A DNA stretch of 64,000 bases from Flavobacterium beibuense F44-8. GTDB taxonomy: Bacteria > Bacteroidota > Bacteroidia > Flavobacteriales > Flavobacteriaceae. A program made the translations under genes and the position numbers. Shown here piece by piece: positions 53,302 through 61,394 of the stretch; position 1 is the first letter of the stretch, and every line of letters begins with the position of its first letter. Under the pieces are notes generated by a model. The model did not search any database. It had not been told where the DNA came from and saw only the letters and a program-made list of their open reading frames with translations. Where the stretch lies: contig NZ_JRLV01000004.1 of assembly GCF_000769915.1 (NCBI RefSeq), positions 1 to 64,000 of the forward strand, read 5' to 3'.

Positions 53302-53766
53302 CTACTCTATCTTTTTAAAATATTGTTTTGATTCAATAATGTCTTTGAAAACATAATCATTAATATGATTAACAAAATAGATCCTCTCTATATTTCCGTT
53401 TAAAATAACTTCTAAAATTAAATCATTATCATCAATAATAATATAGAACTTAGTGTTGGCTATTTGTACTGCATAATCACTCGAATAATATTTTAAGTTC
53501 ACATGTCCTTTTAAATTGGGAAGCTCCAACTTAGTTACACCGTCTATTTTAATTTTTTCATATGTTACAGGATTCACTTCCCCTCTGAAAAAATTAATAA
53601 ATAAACCGTTATTATTAAACTCAATCGCCTCGATAGGCATTAAATATTCCTCTTCTGCAACACTTACTGACTTTAAAGCCTCAACATATTTAGCAGGAAA
53701 CCAAACACAACTACCTTGGGAAAAACAATTAAATGAAATTAAAAATATTAAAATGAGTTTTTTCAT
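53302..53766 (-). CDS. Small exported protein of unknown function
   Basis: 154 residues with a signal peptide (MKKLILIFLISFNCFSQG). The mature protein is beta-rich with no recognised motif (PIEAIEFNNNGLFINFFRGEVNPVTYEKIK). AT-rich, monocistronic. Function unknown. Confidence 0.5.
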   Translation of the reverse strand: MKKLILIFLISFNCFSQGSCVWFPAKYVEALKSVSVAEEEYLMPIEAIEFNNNGLFINFFRGEVNPVTYEKIKIDGVTKLELPNLKGHVNLKYYSSDYAVQIANTKFYIIIDDNDLILEVILNGNIERIYFVNHINDYVFKDIIESKQYFKKIE

Positions 53767-53902
53767 AATCGTATTAATTTACTATTTAATTAGCCAAAAC
53801 CAGATAAATTAAATCTGTGCGGTTTTAGCTAAGTAAATTTAATATTATTCTGATTACCCATAATAATTTTTAATAAAAGCTAACAAAACCACTATAAAAC
53901 AA

Positions 53903-53929
53903 AAAAGCCAGTCATTAAGACTGGCTTTT
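53903..53929 (-). terminator. Terminator of the tRNA-Asn gene
   Basis: AAAAGCCAGTC pairs with GACTGGCTTTT around a 5-nt loop; on the minus strand it ends in T residues, 4 bp after the tRNA. Confidence 0.85.
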
Positions 53930-53933
53930 GTAG

Positions 53934-54007
53934 CTCCCCCTCTTGGGCTCGAACCAAGGACCCTCTGATTAACAGTCAGATGCTCTAACCAACTGAGCTA
54001 AGGAGGA
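53934..54007 (-). tRNA. tRNA-Asn (anticodon GTT)
   Basis: Full cloverleaf on the minus strand. Acceptor TCCTCCT pairs with AGGGGGA (one U-G pair), D arm GCTC/GAGC, anticodon stem TCTGA/TCAGA with loop CTGTTAA (GTT at 53971-53973), T arm CTTGG TTCGAGC CCAAG, discriminator G at 53934. CCA is not encoded. Confidence 0.95.
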
Positions 54008-54110
54008 AACTGTATATTTTAAAAGTAGTGCTGTATTTTCAATTTCTTCAGCTATTACTTAATCTTTCTAAGAACCTGTGTTTGCTAATATTGTTGCCTT
54101 TATTGCGGTG

Positions 54111-54141
54111 CAAATATATAACCATTTTTAATTTTCGCAAA
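54111..54141 (-). promoter_or_regulatory. Promoter of tRNA-Asn
   Basis: Minus strand TTTG (54138-54141), 19 bp, TATATTTG (54111-54118), a perfect consensus. The leader to the tRNA is about 100 nt, much longer than that of tRNA-Arg. Confidence 0.7.
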
Positions 54142-54169
54142 CAAATTCATGAAAAAAATTTGAAAAATT

Positions 54170-55513
54170 TTACTTACCCATTATCAGCTTAAAAATATCG
54201 TTCCCGTTTACAAGTAAAACAAGTGATATAAGTATAACAAATCCAGTGATTTGGGCATATTCCATGAATTTATCACCCGGTTTACGACCTGTAATCATTT
54301 CATATAATAAAAACATTACATGCCCACCATCAAGTGCCGGAATAGGCAATAAATTCATCACACCAAGCATAATTGACAACAATGCGGTAATATTCCAAAA
54401 CGCTTCCCAGCTCCATGTATTAGGAAAAATATCAAATATGGCATAAAATCCTCCCACACCCTTGTAAGCCCCCGTGCTTGGCGTAAATATAGCCTTAAGC
54501 TGGGTGAAGTATTTACTAAGCTCATCTTTGCTTCTTTTCAAACCAGCAGGAACAGATTCAAAAAAACCATACTTTTCCTGGCTTATTTTGTAATATCCTA
54601 ACTTCTCAAGATTACTAAGGCTTAAAGAACTTCTCATAACCCCAAGCTTACCTTCATCATTAAAGCCTATTTTTACAGGTATCTCTTTTTCATCCCTAAA
54701 AACAACTGCATCAAAAGTTTTTCCCTTATTATTTTCTGCAATAGCAATTACCTCATCTGCATATTTTGTTTCCTGTCCGTTAATAGACACAATAACATCT
54801 CCTTTCTTTAAAACATCCTTATTAACCGAAGTATCGTCAAGCTTAGCTACCACAAAAGGGTACCTTAATGATACTAACGGAGCTTTCTCTCCGTTCATCA
54901 GTTTATCAATAAGATCTATCGGTAAATTAATATTCTGAACAGTACCGTTTCTCTCAATAGTAACGGTTTTGGCAAAAAGCACGTCATAAGCAACGTCATT
55001 AAACTTCTCTACCTCTTTCCCGTCAAGTTTAAGTATTTTGTCTCCGTCTTTAAAACCTAAATCTTCCGCAACCGGATTTACAACAGCAACACCGTCTTTA
55101 ACTTCGCTGTTAGCAATATAAGTTTCACCATACACATAAGCCATACCTATATATATAATAATGGCAAGAATAAAGTTTACCGTTACACCACCAAGCATAA
55201 TGATAAGGCGTTGCCATGCCGGCTTTGAGCGGAACTCCCACGGCTTTGGCGGTTCGGCCATCTGCTCTTTGTCCATGCTCTCATCTATCATACCGGCAAT
55301 TTTAACATAACCACCTAATGGCAGCCACCCTATACCATAAACGGTTTCACCTATTTTCTTTTTGAATAGCGAATATTTTATATCAAAGAAAAGATAGAAC
55401 TTTTCAACTTTTGTCTTAAACAATTTAGCCGGGATAAAATGCCCTAGCTCATGCAATACAATTAATAACGATAAACTCAATAAAAACTGAGAGAGTTTTA
55501 TTACTACTTCCAT
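54170..55513 (-). CDS. rseP: RIP metalloprotease RseP (site-2 protease)
   Basis: 447 residues. An intramembrane zinc protease with the first-helix motif LIVLHELGHFIPAKL (HExxH) and the last-helix motif MNLLPIPALDGGHVM (NxxPxxxxDGG). Two PDZ domains lie between (about 130-205 and 215-300: EDLGFKDGDKILKLDGKEV). It cuts membrane-bound anti-sigma factors or signal peptides in the envelope stress response. It is transcribed away from the divergent old yellow enzyme gene. Confidence 0.93.
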   Translation of the reverse strand: MEVVIKLSQFLLSLSLLIVLHELGHFIPAKLFKTKVEKFYLFFDIKYSLFKKKIGETVYGIGWLPLGGYVKIAGMIDESMDKEQMAEPPKPWEFRSKPAWQRLIIMLGGVTVNFILAIIIYIGMAYVYGETYIANSEVKDGVAVVNPVAEDLGFKDGDKILKLDGKEVEKFNDVAYDVLFAKTVTIERNGTVQNINLPIDLIDKLMNGEKAPLVSLRYPFVVAKLDDTSVNKDVLKKGDVIVSINGQETKYADEVIAIAENNKGKTFDAVVFRDEKEIPVKIGFNDEGKLGVMRSSLSLSNLEKLGYYKISQEKYGFFESVPAGLKRSKDELSKYFTQLKAIFTPSTGAYKGVGGFYAIFDIFPNTWSWEAFWNITALLSIMLGVMNLLPIPALDGGHVMFLLYEMITGRKPGDKFMEYAQITGFVILISLVLLVNGNDIFKLIMGK

Positions 55514-55733
55514 TTGTTTATTTTAGATAACTCTGTTAACGCACAAAAATAGTGTTTTCTGATTAGTATCGTCATTTAATTTTATTGTATAAACCATTTA
55601 AATGTTTGTTAATAATGCGAAATACTGTTTTAACTTCGGTTTTTGTAAGGTAACTTTACAGATAATATAAAATCCGACACCTCCGGATGAATACAAAAAA
55701 CACATTTTTTGTTCATTTTAAAACCGCATTACT

Positions 55734-56810
55734 ATGACCTCAAAACTGTTTTCGTTACTACAGATAAAAAGTATTATACTAAAAAACCGAATTGTAATTT
55801 CGCCCATGTGCCAGTATTCGGCCCATAACGGTTTTGCAAACGACTGGCATCTTGTACACCTTGGTGCCCGTGCCATAGGTGGTGCAGGGCTTATAATACA
55901 GGAAGCCACAGCCGTTTCGCCCGAAGGACGCATTACTCCCGAAGATTTAGGCATATGGAGTGACGAACATATCGAAAAATTAAAACAAATCACATCATTC
56001 ATCCTAACCGAAAATGCCATACCGGGAATACAACTGGCACACGCAGGAAGGAAAGCAAGCACCTCCCCGCCATGGCAGGAAAGACGCATGCTTACCGAAG
56101 CCGAAAACGGATGGCAAACCCTTGCCCCTAGTGCTATCCCTTATTACGATAACAATCCGCATCCGCCAAAGGAAATGACAAGAGAAGACATTCAAAAGGT
56201 GATTCAGGATTTTAAGGATGCTACACGCCGTGCACACGAGGCCTGCTATAAAGTTCTCGAAATACACGCCGCACACGGTTACCTCATTCATCAGTTCCTT
56301 TCGCCACTTTGCAATAACAGAACCGACGAGTATGGAGGAAGCTTTGAAAATCGTATACGCCTGCTATTGGAAATACTGGAAGCTGTTAAAACCGAATGGC
56401 CTAACGATCTGCCTTTATTTGTAAGAATTTCAGGTGCCGACTGGGCTCCGGGTGGTTGGGACATAGACGAATCAGTCAAACTGGCTAAAATACTAAAGGA
56501 AAAAGGCGTTGATGTTGTAGATTGTTCTTCAGGTGGGGCAGTGCATCATCAAAAAATCCCAGTGACACCGGGATATCAGGTTCCGATAGCCGAACGCATT
56601 AAAAAAGAGGCGGGTATACACACAGGAGCCGTAGGACTAATTACCAATGCACATCAGGCAGAAGAGGTACTGTATAAGGAACAGGCAGACCTTGTGTTTT
56701 TTGCCAGAGAATCGCTTAGAGACCCTAACATAGGTCTTAATTTTGCACATGAACTGAAGGCCGATATTATATGGCCTAAACAATATGAAAGGGCACAACT
56801 GGAAGATTAA
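55734..56810 (+). CDS. Old yellow enzyme (NADPH dehydrogenase, YqjM-type)
   Basis: 358 residues, FMN-binding TIM barrel. Motifs: IVISPMCQYSAHNGFANDWHLVHLG (thermophilic-like OYE N terminus with the regulatory Cys), VLEIHAAHGYLIHQFLSPLC with NNRTDEYGG, and a C-terminal LVFFARESLRDPN. It reduces activated alkenes with NADPH. First gene of a same-strand set of redox enzymes; the next gene starts 54 bp later. Confidence 0.9.
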   Translation: MTSKLFSLLQIKSIILKNRIVISPMCQYSAHNGFANDWHLVHLGARAIGGAGLIIQEATAVSPEGRITPEDLGIWSDEHIEKLKQITSFILTENAIPGIQLAHAGRKASTSPPWQERRMLTEAENGWQTLAPSAIPYYDNNPHPPKEMTREDIQKVIQDFKDATRRAHEACYKVLEIHAAHGYLIHQFLSPLCNNRTDEYGGSFENRIRLLLEILEAVKTEWPNDLPLFVRISGADWAPGGWDIDESVKLAKILKEKGVDVVDCSSGGAVHHQKIPVTPGYQVPIAERIKKEAGIHTGAVGLITNAHQAEEVLYKEQADLVFFARESLRDPNIGLNFAHELKADIIWPKQYERAQLED

Positions 56811-56864
56811 CCCGCATTTATCTGGCTAGGTGCTTTTCAACATAAACCGCAACATCTATTAATT

Positions 56865-57908
56865 ATGCAAAAATTAAAGGCTGCCCTACTCTCCTATGGT
56901 TTGTCGGGCAAGGTATTCCATGCTCCTTTTTTGGAACTGCATCCGCGTTTTGAACTCACCGGATCATGGGAGCGCAGCAAAAAACTAATACAACAGGACT
57001 ACCCTAACGTAAAAAGCTATGCCTCCCTGGAAGAGCTTTTACAGGACGATGTCGACTTAGTAGTGGTTAACACTCCAGTGGAAACACACTATGAGTACGC
57101 CAAAAAAGTACTGGAAGCCGGTAAACATGCTCTTGTGGAAAAAGCATTTACCACAAACGCTACCGAAGCTAAAGCACTTCGTGATCTTGCAAAAGCAAAA
57201 GGACTTAAACTTTGCGTATATCAAAACCGTCGCTGGGACAGTGATTTCAAAACCGTAAAGGAAGTGGTAGACGAAAACCTGCTGGGGGATATAGTAGAAG
57301 CCGAATTCCGTTTTGACCGTTACAATCCTAGCCTTAGCCCTAAAACCCATAAGGAAACGCAAAATGCAGGTGCCGGTGTACTTAAAGACCTTGGTCCTCA
57401 TATTATAGATCAGGCAGTACATCTTTTCGGTTATCCTGATTCGGTTTTTGCCGATATACGAATAACCCGAAACAATTCGCTTGTAGATGACCTTATAGAC
57501 ATCCTACTGTACTATCCCGATAAAAGGGTAAAGATCAGAGCCGGATTCTTTTTCAGGGAAGCCGTTCCGTCTTACGCGGTTCACGGTACTAAAGGCTCTT
57601 TCTTAAAAAGCCGTGGCGACATACAGGAAGATGTATTACGAACAGGACAAAAACCAACACTGGAAGGCTGGGGCATAGAGCCCGAAGAAAAGGCAGGAAT
57701 ACTCCATACCGAAAAGAACGGCGAAGTATTTCGCGGGCACATCCCTACACGCCCCGGGAATTACTACGGACTGTTTGATGCACTCTATCACTCGATTACC
57801 GAAGGCAAACCCGAACCCGTTACTGCCGATGAAGCCCTGCAGGTAATGAAAATTATTGATGCTGCCCTACTAAGCAGCAAAGAGAAAAAAGTAATCCAAC
57901 TAAAATAA
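56865..57908 (+). CDS. Gfo/Idh/MocA family oxidoreductase
   Basis: 347 residues. The N-terminal Rossmann fold has ALLSYGLSGKVFHAPFL, and HALVEKAF provides the EKP-like catalytic Lys region (here EKAF instead of EKP). The C-terminal dimer domain includes NAGAGVLKDLGPHIIDQAVHLFG. It oxidises sugar or cyclitol hydroxyls with NAD(P). It lies 6 bp before the aldo/keto reductase gene, so the two are co-transcribed. Confidence 0.87.
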   Translation: MQKLKAALLSYGLSGKVFHAPFLELHPRFELTGSWERSKKLIQQDYPNVKSYASLEELLQDDVDLVVVNTPVETHYEYAKKVLEAGKHALVEKAFTTNATEAKALRDLAKAKGLKLCVYQNRRWDSDFKTVKEVVDENLLGDIVEAEFRFDRYNPSLSPKTHKETQNAGAGVLKDLGPHIIDQAVHLFGYPDSVFADIRITRNNSLVDDLIDILLYYPDKRVKIRAGFFFREAVPSYAVHGTKGSFLKSRGDIQEDVLRTGQKPTLEGWGIEPEEKAGILHTEKNGEVFRGHIPTRPGNYYGLFDALYHSITEGKPEPVTADEALQVMKIIDAALLSSKEKKVIQLK

Positions 57909-57914
57909 ATAACA

Positions 57915-58868
57915 ATGCAAAAAAGACAATTAGGAAAGTCTGATCTGCAGGTTTACCCCATAACATTTGGAGGAAACGTGTTTGGATGGACTATAGATGA
58001 AAAAACATCATTTGAGATACTTGATGCCTTTGTAGGATCGGGGTTCAACTTTATAGATACTGCCGATGTATATTCCCGCTGGGCAGAAGGAAACCAGGGA
58101 GGAGAGTCGGAAATCATAATAGGCAACTGGCTTAAAAAGAACAACAACCGTGATAAAGTTATCATTGCCACAAAAGTAGGCAGCGATATGGGAAGCGGTA
58201 AAAAGGATCTTTCCAAAAAATACATTATAAAAGCTGCCGAAGATTCCCTTAAAAGACTGCAAACAGATTATATAGACCTCTACCAAACCCATTGGGACGA
58301 TCCTACTACTCCAATTGAGGAAACTCTTGAGGCTTATGACCAACTTATAAAAGAAGGTAAGGTTCGTTTTATTGGAGCATCAAACCTTTCTACCGAAAGG
58401 CTACAGGCTTCCATGCGTATTTCCTTTGAACAGAAATTACCAGCCTATGTAACCTTTCAGCCACATTATAACCTTTATGAACGTGAAGTTTTTGAAGAAA
58501 GTCTGGAAGAGGTATGCCTTGAGCACCAACTGGGTGTAATAAACTATTATTCGCTTGCCAGTGGTTTCCTTACCGGAAAATACCGCAGCGAGGCCGATTT
58601 GAGTAAAAGTCAGCGTGGTGGCGGAGTAGCAAAATACCTAGATGCAAGAGGCCAGAAAATACTAACCGCTCTGGACAAGGTTGCTGCCGAACTAAACACC
58701 TCTCAGGCAACCGTTGCACTGGCATGGCTTATACACCGCCCGTCGGTAACCGCACCTATTGTTAGTGCTACAAGCCTAAAGCAGTTAGAAAGCATTACCA
58801 AAGCTCCTGATTTGGCTATAACACAGCAACAATTGGACTTCCTTACTAAAGAAAGTGCATGGCATTAA
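57915..58868 (+). CDS. Aldo/keto reductase (copy 1)
   Basis: 317 residues, (beta/alpha)8 barrel. Catalytic residues are in NFIDTADVYSRWAEGNQGGE (Asp/Tyr), VIIATKVGSDMG (Lys) and DLYQTHWDDPTTPIEETLEA (His). It reduces carbonyls with NADPH and resembles the YajO/Tas group. It follows the Gfo/Idh/MocA gene by 6 bp. A second AKR lies at 60268-61263 beyond an MFS gene. Confidence 0.88.
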   Translation: MQKRQLGKSDLQVYPITFGGNVFGWTIDEKTSFEILDAFVGSGFNFIDTADVYSRWAEGNQGGESEIIIGNWLKKNNNRDKVIIATKVGSDMGSGKKDLSKKYIIKAAEDSLKRLQTDYIDLYQTHWDDPTTPIEETLEAYDQLIKEGKVRFIGASNLSTERLQASMRISFEQKLPAYVTFQPHYNLYEREVFEESLEEVCLEHQLGVINYYSLASGFLTGKYRSEADLSKSQRGGGVAKYLDARGQKILTALDKVAAELNTSQATVALAWLIHRPSVTAPIVSATSLKQLESITKAPDLAITQQQLDFLTKESAWH

Positions 58869-59011
58869 TATGCCACAACATTATGATAAAATTGTATAAT
58901 TAAAAACCAAAGTAAGTTTTTACTTTTAACCTGTAAAAAAAGCCCGTTACAAAAGCAGACTATTCCCTTTATATACAATTCATTCACAACCTAAAGTAAA
59001 ATCGCAATACT

Positions 59012-60217
59012 ATGGCAACAGGTGTACTGCAATACAAAAAGCACTACAGTGATGTAAAGTCCTATTACCTCAACAGGGTTAGGTGGGCCGTATCATTATA
59101 CTATTTTGCCATGGGATTGTGTTTTGCCACATGGGCCAGCCGTATTCCCGATATTAAAAGTATGCTGAACCTTTCCGAAGGTGATTTGGGTACTGTACTC
59201 TTTGCCATCCCTTTCGGGCAGTTGTTTATCATGCCCTTTTCGGGGACACTGGCTACAAAATACGGCAGTCATAAAACCGCTGTTGCAGGGCTTAGCCTTT
59301 ATGTTATAAGCCTTGTTACGTTAGGGCTCGCTACACAGCGTGATCATTTACTACTAGCACTTTTCTTTTTTGGGGTATTTAGTAACCTTACCAACATCTC
59401 TATAAACACTCAGGGTATTTATGCCGAAAGCCTGTACAAACGCGCCATTATGTCGTCCTTTCACGGGGCATGGAGCATTGCCGGGTTTACAGGGGCGGTT
59501 ATAAGCCTTGGCATGACAGCTTTGAATTTGAGTCCGCTACTGCACTTTGCCATAGTTTCGGCTATACTGCTGGTTGTAATAGCGACCAACTATAAATACC
59601 TGGTAAGGGTTAAAAACAAACCAACCGAAGAGAAAAAGAAAAAAGGATTGCCTAAACTAAACCCTGCCCTGCTATGGCTGGGTATCATAGGGTTTTGCTG
59701 TATGCTGAGCGAAGGTATAATGTTTGACTGGAGTGGCGTATATTTTAAAGATGTAGTTAAAGCTCCCGAAAAACTCGTGGTACTGGGTTACACCTCATTT
59801 ATGCTCATGATGGCAAGCGGACGCTTTTTGGGCGACTGGGTAGTACAAAAGTTTGGGCGTAAAAAAGTATTACAGGTTAGCGGTTGCCTTATATCCCTTG
59901 GGTTATTCAGTGCCGTATTATTACCCTACGTGGTAACAGCCGCACTTGCTTTTATGCTTGTGGGTATTGGGGTATCTACAGTAGTACCAAGTGTGTATAG
60001 CCTGGCAGGACGAACTGAGGGCATTGCCCCAAGTATAGCCCTTACAATGGTTTCAAGCATCAGCTTTTTAGGCTTTATGCTTGGGCCTCCGGTTATCGGT
60101 TACATCGCCGAAGCCTGGGGACTTAAATTATCTTTTGCCATAATTGGTATCTTTGGATTTATCATTACCATAATGGTAAGCCGCATCAAATCGGTAAGTG
60201 ATTTATTTATTCGATAA
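59012..60217 (+). CDS. MFS transporter, YbjJ-like
   Basis: 401 residues with twelve membrane helices after a short cytoplasmic N terminus. MFS signatures: ATKYGSHKTAVAG between helices 2 and 3, and SSFHGAWSIAGFTGAVISLGM. The closest type is the YbjJ group of uncharacterised transporters. A sugar, amino acid or drug-like substrate cannot be decided. It lies between the two aldo/keto reductase genes, suggesting a common substrate class. Confidence 0.82.
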   Translation: MATGVLQYKKHYSDVKSYYLNRVRWAVSLYYFAMGLCFATWASRIPDIKSMLNLSEGDLGTVLFAIPFGQLFIMPFSGTLATKYGSHKTAVAGLSLYVISLVTLGLATQRDHLLLALFFFGVFSNLTNISINTQGIYAESLYKRAIMSSFHGAWSIAGFTGAVISLGMTALNLSPLLHFAIVSAILLVVIATNYKYLVRVKNKPTEEKKKKGLPKLNPALLWLGIIGFCCMLSEGIMFDWSGVYFKDVVKAPEKLVVLGYTSFMLMMASGRFLGDWVVQKFGRKKVLQVSGCLISLGLFSAVLLPYVVTAALAFMLVGIGVSTVVPSVYSLAGRTEGIAPSIALTMVSSISFLGFMLGPPVIGYIAEAWGLKLSFAIIGIFGFIITIMVSRIKSVSDLFIR

Positions 60218-60267
60218 AGCACTATCGGTTTACTCATTTACATAACAACTAAAAACATTCAGCTAAA

Positions 60268-61263
60268 ATGGAATACAGAAAAATAGGAAATTCTGATTTA
60301 AAACTATCTGCAATAACCTTTGGGGCATGGGCTGCCGGAGGATGGATGTGGGGCGGCACCGAACGTAAGGATGCCATACACGCTATTCAGGCTTCATACA
60401 ATGAAGGTGTAACCTCTATAGACACTGCACCAATTTACGGACAGGGTGATAGCGAAGAGATTGTTGCTGAAGCTATTCAGGCCATTTCGCGTGATAAGGT
60501 AGAGATCATTACAAAATACGGTATGCGCTGGGATTTGGCAAAAGGCGATTTTGCTATGAAAAGCAAAAACAATATGGGTCAGGATATAGACATCTACAAA
60601 TATGCCGGCAAAGAAAGTATCATTAAGGAATGTGAAGACAGCCTTAGACGATTAAAAACCGACTATATTGACCTGTACCAAATACACTGGCCGGACAGCA
60701 CTACTCCTATTCAGGAAAGTATGGAGGCCGTAGCACAGCTTATTAAAGAAGGTAAAGTACGTTATGCCGGAGTATGTAACTACAACGCAGCACAGCTACA
60801 GGAAGCCGATAAATATGTAAATATAATATCAGACCAGGTGCCCTACAGTATGGTAAAACGTGATATTGAAAAGGAACTTATTCCTTACACCATAGAGTCG
60901 GGCAAATCCATAATTGCTTACAGCCCGCTGGAACGTGGATTACTAACCGGAAAAATGCAGCCGGGACACAAGTTTGAAGAAGGAGACCACCGTGCCAACC
61001 TATACTTTTACAAGGATGAAAACCTAAAACGTACCGCCGAATTTTTAGACAAACTTCGACCGTTAGCCAGTGATAAAAATGCAACATTATCCCAACTGGT
61101 ACTTCGCTGGACCATAGAGCAGCCGGGTATAACCATTGCTCTTGCCGGAGCAAGGAATGCAGAACAGTCGGTTCAAAATGCAAAAGCGATTAACGTAAAG
61201 CTTTCCAAAGAAGAAATAGACTTTATTACGACTGAGCTTAACAAGCTTGAACTGATAAAATAA
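60268..61263 (+). CDS. Aldo/keto reductase (copy 2)
   Basis: 331 residues. Catalytic sites: GVTSIDTAPIYGQGDSEEIV (Asp/Tyr), KVEIITKYGMRWDL (Lys), DLYQIHWPDSTTPIQESMEA (His). Low similarity to copy 1 beyond the shared fold, so this is not a recent duplication. It ends at a strong terminator followed by the 80-bp repeat element. Confidence 0.88.
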   Translation: MEYRKIGNSDLKLSAITFGAWAAGGWMWGGTERKDAIHAIQASYNEGVTSIDTAPIYGQGDSEEIVAEAIQAISRDKVEIITKYGMRWDLAKGDFAMKSKNNMGQDIDIYKYAGKESIIKECEDSLRRLKTDYIDLYQIHWPDSTTPIQESMEAVAQLIKEGKVRYAGVCNYNAAQLQEADKYVNIISDQVPYSMVKRDIEKELIPYTIESGKSIIAYSPLERGLLTGKMQPGHKFEEGDHRANLYFYKDENLKRTAEFLDKLRPLASDKNATLSQLVLRWTIEQPGITIALAGARNAEQSVQNAKAINVKLSKEEIDFITTELNKLELIK

Positions 61264-61291
61264 AAAAAGAGGCCTTGAGCCTCTTTTTTTT
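61262..61291 (+). terminator. Terminator after the second aldo/keto reductase
   Basis: AGAGGC pairs with GCCTCT within A and T runs (AAAAAAAGAGGC ... GCCTCTTTTTTT). It lies directly at the stop codon. Confidence 0.8.
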
Positions 61292-61298
61292 ATCTCTT

Positions 61299-61378
61299 TG
61301 TCATTTTGACGACTGAGAGAATCTCCGGTTATAACAGTAAGAGATTCTTCACTTCACTACGTTACGTTCAGAATGACA
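61299..61378 (-). repeat. 80-bp inverted-repeat element (REP/MITE-like), copy B
   Basis: It begins TGTCATTTTGA and ends TCAGAATGACA, with GAATCTC and GAGATTC inside. It is the reverse orientation of the element at 48494-48572 and nearly the same length (80 versus 79). It sits between two convergent genes. Confidence 0.78.
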
Positions 61379-61394
61379 GTTATGTATCATCTTT

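Noticed and set aside
52488..54007. tRNA genes as integration sites of a mobile element
   Set aside because: No integrase, no direct repeat of a tRNA end, and no phage genes lie nearby.
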